Shown here piece by piece: positions 55,937 to 64,000 of a DNA stretch of 64,000 bases (the first letter of the stretch is position 1; the number at the start of each line of letters is the position of its first letter). The DNA lies in NCBI RefSeq assembly GCF_029784155.1, contig NC_073693.1:311403304-311467303 (forward strand), given 5' to 3'. Below the pieces are notes generated by a model. The model was not told the DNA's origin, searched no databases, and saw only the letters and a program-made list of their open reading frames with translations. The position numbers and the translations under genes are program-made. The stretch is from Uranotaenia lowii. Lineage: Eukaryota > Arthropoda > Insecta > Diptera > Culicidae.

Positions 55937-58404
55937 AAATTTTGTAAATTTTGTAAATTTTGTAAATTTTGTAAATTTTGTAAATTTTTTGTAAATTTTG
56001 TAAATTTTGTAAATTTTGTAAATTTTGTAAATTTTGTAAATTTTGTAAATTTTGTAAATTTTGTAAATTTTGTAAATTTTGTAAATTTTGTAAATTTTGT
56101 AAATTTTGTAAATTTTGTAAATTTTGTAAATTTTGTAAATTTTGTAAATTTTGTAAATTTTGTAAATTTTGTAAATTTTGTAAATTTTGTAAATTTTGTA
56201 AATTTTGTAAATTTTGTAAATTTTGTAAATTTTGTAAATTTTGTAAATTTTGTAAATTTTGTAAATTTTGTAAATTTTGAAAATTTTGTAAATTTTGTAA
56301 ATTTTGTAAATTTTGTAAATTTTGTAAATTTTGTATATTTTGTAAATTTTGTAAATTTTGTAAATTTTGTAAATTTTGTAAATTTTGTGAATTTTGTAAA
56401 TTTTGTAAATTTTGTAAATTTTGTAAATTTTGTAAATTTTGTAAATTTTGTAAATTTTGTAAATTTTGTAAATTTTGTAAATTTTGTAAATTTTGTAAAT
56501 TTTGTGAAGTTTTGTAAATTTTGTAAATTTTGTAAATTTTGTAAATTTTGTAAATTTTGTAAATTTTGTAAATTTTGTAAATTTTGTAAATTTTGTAAAT
56601 TTTGTAAATTTTGTAAATTTTGTAAATTTTGTAAATTTTGTAAATTTTGTAAATTTTGTAAATTTTGTAAATTTTGTAAATTTTGTAAATTTTGTAAATT
56701 TTGTAAATTTTGTAAATTTTGTAAATTTTGTAAATTTTGTAAATTTTGTAAATTTTGTAAATTTTGTAAATTTTGTAAATTTTGTAAATTTTGTAAATTT
56801 TGTAAATTTTGTAAATTTTGTAAATTTTGTAAATTTTGTAAATTTTGTAAATTTTGTAAATTTTGTAAATTTTGTAAATTTTGTAAATTTTGTAAATTTT
56901 GTAAATTTTGTAAATTTTGTAAATTTTGTAAATTTTGTAAATTTTGTAAATTTTGTAAATTTTGTAAATTTTGTAAATTTTGTAAATTTTGTAAATTTTG
57001 TAAATTTTGTAAATTTTGTAAATTTTGTAAATTTTGTAAATTTTGTAAATTTTGTAAATTTTGTAAATTTTGTAAATTTTGTAAATTTTGTAAATTTTGT
57101 AAATTTTGTAAATTTTGTAAATTTTGTAAATTTTGTAAATTTTGTAAATTTTGTAAATTTTGTAAATTTTGTAAATTTTGTAAATTTTGTAAATTTTGTA
57201 AATTTTGTAAATTTTGTAAATTTTGTAAATTTTGTAAATTTTGTAAATTTTGTAAATTTTGTAAATTTTGTAAATTTTGTAAATTTTGTAAATTTTGTAA
57301 ATTTTGTAAATTTTGTAAATTTTGTAAATTTTGTAAATTTTGTAAATTTTGTAAATTTTGTAAATTTTGTAAATTTTGTAAATTTTGTAAATTTTGTAAA
57401 TTTTGTAAATTTTGTAAATTTTGTAAATTTTGTAAATTTTGTAAATTTTGTAAATTTTGTAAATTTTGTAAATTTTGTAAATTTTGTAAATTTTGTAATT
57501 TTGTAAATTTTGTAAATTTTGTAAATTTTGTAAATTTTGTAAATTTTGTAAATTTTGTAAATTTTGTAAATTTTGTAAATTTTGTAAATTTTGTAAATTT
57601 TGTAAATTTTGTAAATTTTGTAAATTTTGTAAATTTTGTAAATTTTGTAAATTTTGTAAATTTTGTAAATTTTGTAAATTTTGTAAATTTTGTAAATTTT
57701 GTAAATTTTGTAAATTTTGTAAATTTTGTAAATTTTGTAAATTTTGTAAATTTTGTAAATTTTGTAATTTTGTAAATTTTGTAAATTTTGTAAATTTTGT
57801 AAATTTTGTAAATTTTGTAAATTTTGTAAATTTTGTAAATTTTGTAAATTTTGTAAATTTTGTAAATTTTGTAAATTTTGTAAATTTTGTAAATTTTGTA
57901 AATTTTGTAAATTTTGTAAATTTTGTAAATTTTGTAAATTTTGTAAATTTTGTAAATTTTGTAAATTTTGTAAATTTTGTAAATTTTGTAAATTTTGTAA
58001 ATTTTGTAAATTTTGTAAATTTTGTAAATTTTGTAAATTTTGTAAATTTTGTAAATTTTGTAAATTTTGTAAATTTTGTAAATTTTGTAAATTTTGTAAA
58101 TTTTGTAAATTTTGTAAATTTTGTAAATTTTGTAAATTTTGTAAATTTTGTAAATTTTGTAAATTTTGTAAATTTTGTAAATTTTGTAAATTTTGTAAAT
58201 TTTGTAAATTTTGTAAATTTTGTAAATTTTGTAAATTTTGTAAATTTTGTAAATTTTGTAAATTTTGTAAATTTTGTAAATTTTGTAAATTTTGTAAATT
58301 TTGTAAATTTTGTAAATTTTGTAAATTTTGTAAATTTTGTAAATTTTGTAAATTTTTTTTAATTTTGTTAATTTTGTAAATTTTGTAAATTTTGAAAATT
58401 TTGT
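55937..58404 (+). repeat. 9-bp satellite block 2, (TTTTGTAAA)n
   Basis: About 270 tandem copies over roughly 2.5 kb, strikingly homogeneous. Rare variants: point changes near 56280, 56333 and 56389, and length changes near 55987, 56507, 57498 and 57766 that shift the register. The long open frames on both strands (832 codons minus, 462 plus) arise purely from the period of nine. Confidence 0.97.
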
Positions 58405-58436
58405 TATTTTTGTAATTTTTGTCATATTTTTAAATT

Positions 58437-59941
58437 TTTGTCATTTCATTTTTGTCATTTTTGTCATTTTGTTCATTTTGGTCATTTTTGTCATTTTTGT
58501 CATTTTTGTCATTTTTGTCATTTTGTCATTTTTGTCCATTTTTGGTCATTTTTGTCATTTTTGTCAATTTTTGTCATTTTGTCATTTTTGTCATTTTTTG
58601 TCATTTTTGTCATTTTTGTCATTTTGTATTTGTCATTTTTGTCATTTTTTGTCATTTTTGTCAATTTTGTCATTTTTGTAATTTTTGTAATTTTGTCATT
58701 TTTGTCATTTTTGTATTTTTTGTAATTTTTGTCATTTTGTCATTTTTGTCATTTTTGTCATTTTTGTCATTTTTGTCATTTTTTGTCATTTTTGTCATTT
58801 TTGTCATTTTTGTCATTTTTGTCATTTTGTCATTTTTGTCCATTTTGTCATTTTGTCATTTTTGTCATTTTGTCATTTTTGTCATTTTTGTCATTTTTTG
58901 TCATTTTTGTCATTTTTGTCATTTTTGTCATTTTTGTCATTTTTTGTCATTTTTGTCATTTTTGTCATTTTTGTCATTTTGTCATTTTTGTCATTTTTGT
59001 CATTTTTGTCATTTGTCATTTTTGTCATTTTTTGTCATTTTTGTCATTTTTGTCTCATTTTTTGTCATTTTTGTCATTTTTGTCATTTTGTCATTTTTGT
59101 CATTTTTGTCATTTTTGTCATTTTTGTCATTTTTGTCATTTTTGTCATTTTTGTCATTTTTGTCATTTTTGTCATTTTTGTCATTTTTGTCATTTTGTCA
59201 TTTTTGTCATTTTTGTCATTTTGTCATTTTTTGTCATTTTGTCATTTTTGTCATTTTTGTCATTTTTGTCATTTTTGTCATATTTGTCATTTTTTGTCAT
59301 TTTTGTCATTTTTGTCATTTTTGTCATTTTTGTCATTTTTGTCATTCTTTGTCATTTTTGTCATTTTTGTCATTTTTGTCATTTTTGTCATTTTTGTCAT
59401 TTTTGTCATTTTTGTCATTTTTGTCATTTTTGTCATTTTTGTCATTTTTGTCATTTTTGTCATTTTGTCATTTTTGTCATTTTTGTCATTTTTGTCATTT
59501 TTGTCATTTTTGTTCATTTTTGTCATTTTTGTCATTTTTGTCATTTTTTGTCATTTTTGTCATTTTTGTCATTTTTGTCATTTTTGTCATTTTTGTCATT
59601 TTGTCATTTTTGTCATTTTATGTCATTTTTGTCATTTTTGTCATTTTTGTCATTTTTGTCATTTTTGTCATTTTTGTCATTTTTGTCATTTTTGTCATTT
59701 TTGTCATTTTTGTCATTTTGTCATTTTTGTCATTTTTGTCATTTTTGTCATTTTTGTCATTTTTGTCATTTTTGTCATTTTTGTCATTTTTGTCATTTTT
59801 GTCATTTTTGTCATTTTTGTCATTTTTGTCATTTTTGTCATTTTTGTCATTTTTGTCATTTTTGTCATTTTGTCATTTTTGTCATTTTGTCATTTTTTTC
59901 ATTTTTTTCATTTTTGTAATTTTTTTTCATTTTTGTCATTT
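58437..59941 (+). repeat. 9-bp satellite block 3, (TTTTTGTCA)n
   Basis: About 165 copies with frequent 8- and 10-base variants caused by T-run length. Hybrid units TTTTTGTAA at the border with block 2 (58410-58425) and at 58673-58690 link the blocks. Open frames of up to 513 codons are artefacts. Confidence 0.97.
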
Positions 59942-60480
59942 TTTTTATTTCGTAGTTTTTGGGTTTTTAGTTATGTTTTTTTTTATATTTTGATTGTTTG
60001 TTTTTCTTTTTTCTTTATTTTTAAAGTTTGTTTTCCGAATTTTTCTTTAAATTAATAATGATTATGGATAAGAATTTGATTCTTCTCAAAAGTTTTCCAC
60101 TGATGCAATTCAAAGAAATTGCTATGCTCAGGAATTGTTAGAAAAATTAATATTTGGAAGGAAATTGTGCTTATGAGTTAAAGCTTCATATCACAAAATC
60201 AGCAATTTCGGATTGTTTTTCAGATTTAATGATGAAGTATTGATTTTGTTTTACTGTGGTCTGCAGGAATCAAATGATAAACTTTTGTAAATGAATCACG
60301 ATCATGAATTCTGTATATAGGGTAATGTGGCACTTCCCTATGTTCAAAAAGAAAGTTTTGAGACTACTGCCTTAAATTCTAACCTTTAAAAAATGGTATA
60401 TCTATCCTATAATCCACAGAATCACCTTCATCATCCACATCCGAACCTACAACGTTTTTGCCCGGTACAACCTTCTGTTC
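59942..60480. other. Intron 4 of P450 C, low complexity to unique
   Basis: T-rich transition out of the satellite, then ordinary AT-rich sequence up to the assembly gap. No feature recognised. Confidence 0.5.
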
Positions 60481-60980
60481 NNNNNNNNNNNNNNNNNNNN
60501 NNNNNNNNNNNNNNNNNNNNNNNNNNNNNNNNNNNNNNNNNNNNNNNNNNNNNNNNNNNNNNNNNNNNNNNNNNNNNNNNNNNNNNNNNNNNNNNNNNNN
60601 NNNNNNNNNNNNNNNNNNNNNNNNNNNNNNNNNNNNNNNNNNNNNNNNNNNNNNNNNNNNNNNNNNNNNNNNNNNNNNNNNNNNNNNNNNNNNNNNNNNN
60701 NNNNNNNNNNNNNNNNNNNNNNNNNNNNNNNNNNNNNNNNNNNNNNNNNNNNNNNNNNNNNNNNNNNNNNNNNNNNNNNNNNNNNNNNNNNNNNNNNNNN
60801 NNNNNNNNNNNNNNNNNNNNNNNNNNNNNNNNNNNNNNNNNNNNNNNNNNNNNNNNNNNNNNNNNNNNNNNNNNNNNNNNNNNNNNNNNNNNNNNNNNNN
60901 NNNNNNNNNNNNNNNNNNNNNNNNNNNNNNNNNNNNNNNNNNNNNNNNNNNNNNNNNNNNNNNNNNNNNNNNNNNNNNNN
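60481..60980. other. Assembly gap (500 N)
   Basis: Exactly 500 N characters, which suggests a placeholder of unknown true size. Frames reported through it are meaningless. Confidence 0.99.
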
Positions 60981-62026
60981 GTGCGATCATGAGTTTCCTA
61001 CACCTCCTATGCTCCTAGACATTTCCTAAGGAAACTCCTATTTCTATGAGGCATTTGATAAAAGTCCAATAAAAATAGATCGAATAAAATTTTGAAGGCA
61101 ATTCAATACCCTCCAAATTTTTTCCTTAATAAAATAGCTCGTTTTCCTAACCGTAATCCCTGTTAAAACAAAGAGTTTGCGAAAGGGCTTTAATGGTTGT
61201 AGAAGGAAAGCAACTTAAAATGACACAATTTTTTCCAATTTGTTTTTCTATGAATATTGCCTTTTTGAAAACTCTTTGATTCTTTGCTCTCCTTTGCCTC
61301 ATATTTTAGAAGTCTTTCTCATCAAAAGTAGTAAATCATCGAATATGTTTGGTATAAAATTCCAAAATGTTTAAGATATTCTATTGAATTTTTTTTCAGT
61401 CAAACAAATGCTTCAAATAAGTTAAGTTTATCAATGACATATTTAATCAGGAATAATAAAAACATGATAAAGAAAACCAATTTCAGTGTATCTTTAGACC
61501 TGCTGTTTATAATCACATCTCAATTCGCTCCCACCGCACTTTAATTTTAATCGACAAAGCAACCGAAGCCTGTAAAGATGACATTTGCTACTGGAAACAA
61601 ACATGAAAAAAATCCATTTCTGAAATTTAAGGCTGTGGAGTTTTCTCTTGTCTATCAAACGTCTTTCAATAACCATTAACTACATCGTTGCCTCAAACAA
61701 TATACGTTTTAAAAAAATCCTTCTCTTTCTATACAATCTGGATTTTCATCGGTATCTTGTTTAGAATGGTTTTGATGTTCGAGAAAAAATGAAAAAGTAT
61801 CACGATTGCGGTACCAAACCGAGGAAATATTTTTTCACACGGTGTGGGCCTATTCTAAGTATTTGAAAAAAGCACAGCGACCAAGTCGATAGGAATGCGA
61901 AAGTGACTAAGGTACAAATGCTATTCGGAAAGCTCTCACTGGGTTTTCCTGTCCTTGTTGTCCGTGCCGACAATCGCTCTTCGCAATATGATTTCTATTT
62001 ATACTTGCATTCTTCTGTTTTCCAGT
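60981..62026. other. Intron 4 of P450 C, no gene
   Basis: AT-rich. The 60-codon minus frame at 61494-61676 has no recognisable motif. No P450 exon 5 landmark (EGHDTT region) was seen. Confidence 0.5.
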
Positions 62027-62380
62027 TAGGGGAGATGAGGGCATAATGGGCACCTTAAGGAAAATGCTTATTTAACCATAGAGAACAGCTGTAATATGTG
62101 AATTACATCATTGTTTCGTGTTCCGACACTCAAATAGTCTATTGTCTAATTGGATGAAACTTGAAAAAGTAGATAAAAACGTTTAAAGATGCATTTTAAA
62201 AAAATTTGCCGAAAGCTGAAAACCAGTCACTGTAGAGGCATAATGAGAAACCCCCCGAGGCAGTATGAGCACCATTAATGAAGGCATAATGAGCATTTTC
62301 TGCCGGGGAATCTAGCAGCGAATTCGACTCGATGAAGTCAATTGAGTAATAGAGCTACAGCTCAACTTGTATCGTCTGAC

Positions 62381-62446
62381 GATTTGGCCTATTGGTTAGA
62401 TGTCGGAGAGATAATCAGTAGGCTCGAGTTCGATTCCTGGTGGAGG
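62381..62446 (+). repeat. tRNA-like module, left arm
   Basis: TTTGGCCTATTGGTTAGATG (A-box like) and GAGTTCGATTCCTGG (B-box like, close to the GGTTCGANTCC consensus) spaced as in a tRNA. Stem pairing is poor, so it is a SINE-type internal promoter, not a functional tRNA. Confidence 0.55.
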
Positions 62447-62685
62447 TGATTTTTTTTTCTTCTTTTATCATTTATGATCATGATTGCACTAAACGGTGAG
62501 GCGTAGATTCATCAAACAAAGCAAAAACAAAATAATCTAGGTCTGTTTGTAGAATTCAAAGAATTAACACATGTTCATACATTATGTTTCTGGTGTTTTG
62601 TTTGACGGATGATGCTTTGATGCTTTTAGCCGTATAATGTAACAATAAAAAAAATCAATCATGAATGGTATGTGCAAAAAAAAAT

Positions 62686-62754
62686 CCCCTCGAACAGGAA
62701 TCGAACTCGAGTCTACTGATTACCTCTCCGACATCTTACCAATAGGCCAAATCG
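62686..62754 (-). repeat. tRNA-like module, right arm
   Basis: Inverted counterpart of 62381-62446, with B box GGAATCGAACTCGAG (read on +) and A box on the complementary strand. The two modules point toward one another. Confidence 0.55.
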
Positions 62755-63256
62755 TCAGACGATACAAGTTAAGCTGTAGCTCTATTACTCAATTGACTTC
62801 ATCGAGTCGAATTCGCTGCTAGATTCCCCGGCAGAAAATGCTCAATATGCCTTCATTGAAAGTGCTCTGTTCGCCTCTAGTGAACAAATTAAAGTAAAAA
62901 CGCGTTTTACAATTGATTAAAGTGAAAAATCAAAAATTTTATGATCCTGAAAATTGAGAAACAATGTGTAGATCATGTTGCAGTGTGTACATTTCAGATC
63001 AAGATGATTTAAAGGTCATAAAAGCTTATTTGGTGGTGCTCAAAAATTATAATATTTTCGTCACTTGAGAACCTGGCTGGTTATTATTTAATATTTCTGT
63101 AAATATGAAAAGGATATTTCTTTTTTGGTGAAAAATTAATACTATAGGTAGTACGAAACAAGTCCTCATGAAAATTTGTTTAAGAAAATACGTACTTATG
63201 TAGAAAAATGGACTTCTCATTATGCCTCGGGTGCTCGTTATGCCCTCATCTCCCCT

Positions 63257-64000
63257 ACTAATCACTGGAGTTCTTTTTAATTTAACTTTACACATAAACT
63301 CTTCTTGACAGGATTACACTGTTCTTCGATCCTTTTCGATAAATTGCACTTTGTATAGCCACAAACCATTAGTATTTCCCACATACCACGCGGATTTAAT
63401 TAAAAAATAAAGTTTTAGAGCACCTGTATCCGTGGTCCAAACAGCCGGTTTAGACCCAAATTCCGACCCGAGCAACTGCATCCGTATTCCATTATACCAG
63501 TTTCATCTCACTTTTTTTTTAGAACTGGTATTGCTCCAAAATTGATGAAATTTGGATCCAATTTTACGTAGTTCTAAACCGTTTGACAGTTATTGAAACA
63601 CGAGTGGGGTTGCCTATTTTTTCACTGGATTGGATCTTATTTCGTTGATTCAAGTCATCAAGGACGTTCCAACAAAACTTGGTGATGTGCAATTGATAAA
63701 ACTTGATGAGATTTTGTGGTATTACAGCGTTACAGAGAATGTCCTGAATGGACAAAACTAGAGGGGAGAATTTTTTCTTAAGTTATTGGAGTCGACTGAC
63801 GAGCAATTTTTTTTATACCTTTAGTAGGATGGAAGAATCAAAATCCACCAATAGGCAAGGCTTCCATGTTTTCTTTCTTTCTCTCTCTTATTTTAAATTT
63901 TTGCTTGGTGATGACGTCATAATCCTTTAGATGTGATGTCCGTTAATGAGGCTATTTTCGTGACGTGAGATTCGTTCGCAAATTTCAATTTGTCCCCCTA
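63257..64000. other. End of window, no feature
   Basis: Still inside the presumed intron 4 of P450 C. No exon 5 was recognised. A short phrase (GAGCACCTGTATCCG / GAGCAACTGCATCCG) occurs twice at 63419 and 63472 but is too short to interpret. Confidence 0.45.

Larger units (their letters stand above)
62027..63256. mobile_element. Foldback element carrying two convergent tRNA-like modules
   Basis: Ends TAGGGGAGATGAGGGCAT and complement. A second, nearly perfect inverted pair covers about 62278-62446 and 62688-62865, each containing a tRNA-like segment. The loop between them (62447-62687) is AT-rich. Motifs 'GCATAATGAGCA' recur in the arms. No transposase frame. Confidence 0.82.

Noticed and set aside
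55927..58425. 832-codon minus-strand open frame (and 462 codons on + at 56387-57775)
   Set aside because: Generated by the 9-bp satellite: a period divisible by three with no stop in several registers. Tripeptide repeats change identity at each indel. Not a protein.
55698..59941. CRISPR-like array
   Set aside because: Units are 9 bp with no spacers and the genome is eukaryotic.
58452..59993. Open frames of 513, 400 and 396 codons in three plus-strand frames
   Set aside because: All are readings of the same TTTTTGTCA array; three simultaneous frames cannot be genes.
60379..61018. Open frames of about 190-200 codons on both strands
   Set aside because: They consist almost entirely of N characters in the assembly gap.

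Overview
The window looks like a piece of a large, transposon-rich dipteran nuclear genome, most likely a mosquito. Three things point there: split genes with GT-AG introns, CYP4-family cytochrome P450 exons of the insect CYP4D type, and a repeat landscape of mariner, hAT, Harbinger-type, Tc1-type and foldback elements, non-LTR retrotransposon pieces and a tRNA-derived SINE. The species cannot be named from the sequence. All identifiable host coding sequence is on the + strand and belongs to one P450 cluster.

Layout. (1) 1-3600: AT-rich flank without a gene. (2) 3893-20049: P450 A, six exons (163, 107, 280, 70, 548 and 353 nt) encoding 506 residues. Exons 1-4 are tightly packed at 3893-4720; exons 5-6 follow a 14.4 kb intron full of transposon remnants. 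(3) 29433-30396: a second, fully open exon 5-6 pair (548 + 353 nt, same phases) with no recognisable exons 1-4 of its own. (4) 39447-55280: P450 C, exons 1-4 with the same exon lengths as A (163, 107, 280, 70), but with a 14.4 kb first intron; its exons 5-6 must lie beyond 64000. (5) 55698-59941: three adjacent 9-bp-period satellites inside intron 4 of P450 C. (6) 60481-60980: a 500-N assembly gap. (7) 62027-63256: a foldback element carrying two convergent tRNA-like modules.

How it fits together. The enzyme is built from two modules. The 5' module (exons 1-4) carries the ER anchor, hinge and C-helix. The 3' module (exons 5-6) carries the I-helix, the ExxR, PERF and heme-cysteine motifs. The junction between them is always phase 2 and always lies in a very large intron. 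The order 5'-A, 3'-A, 3'-B, 5'-C suggests that 3'-B could be an alternative catalytic end spliced to the A front end. A 97%-identical pair of inverted 309-bp MITEs brackets 3'-A and could help loop it out. This is the most interesting hypothesis in the window; RNA evidence would decide it.

The remaining sequence is dominated by long inverted-repeat elements (14332-16759, 25338-27048, 34655-37375, 40217-40948, 44017-47506, 50089-52858, 62027-63256). Several contain nested insertions or tandem modules.
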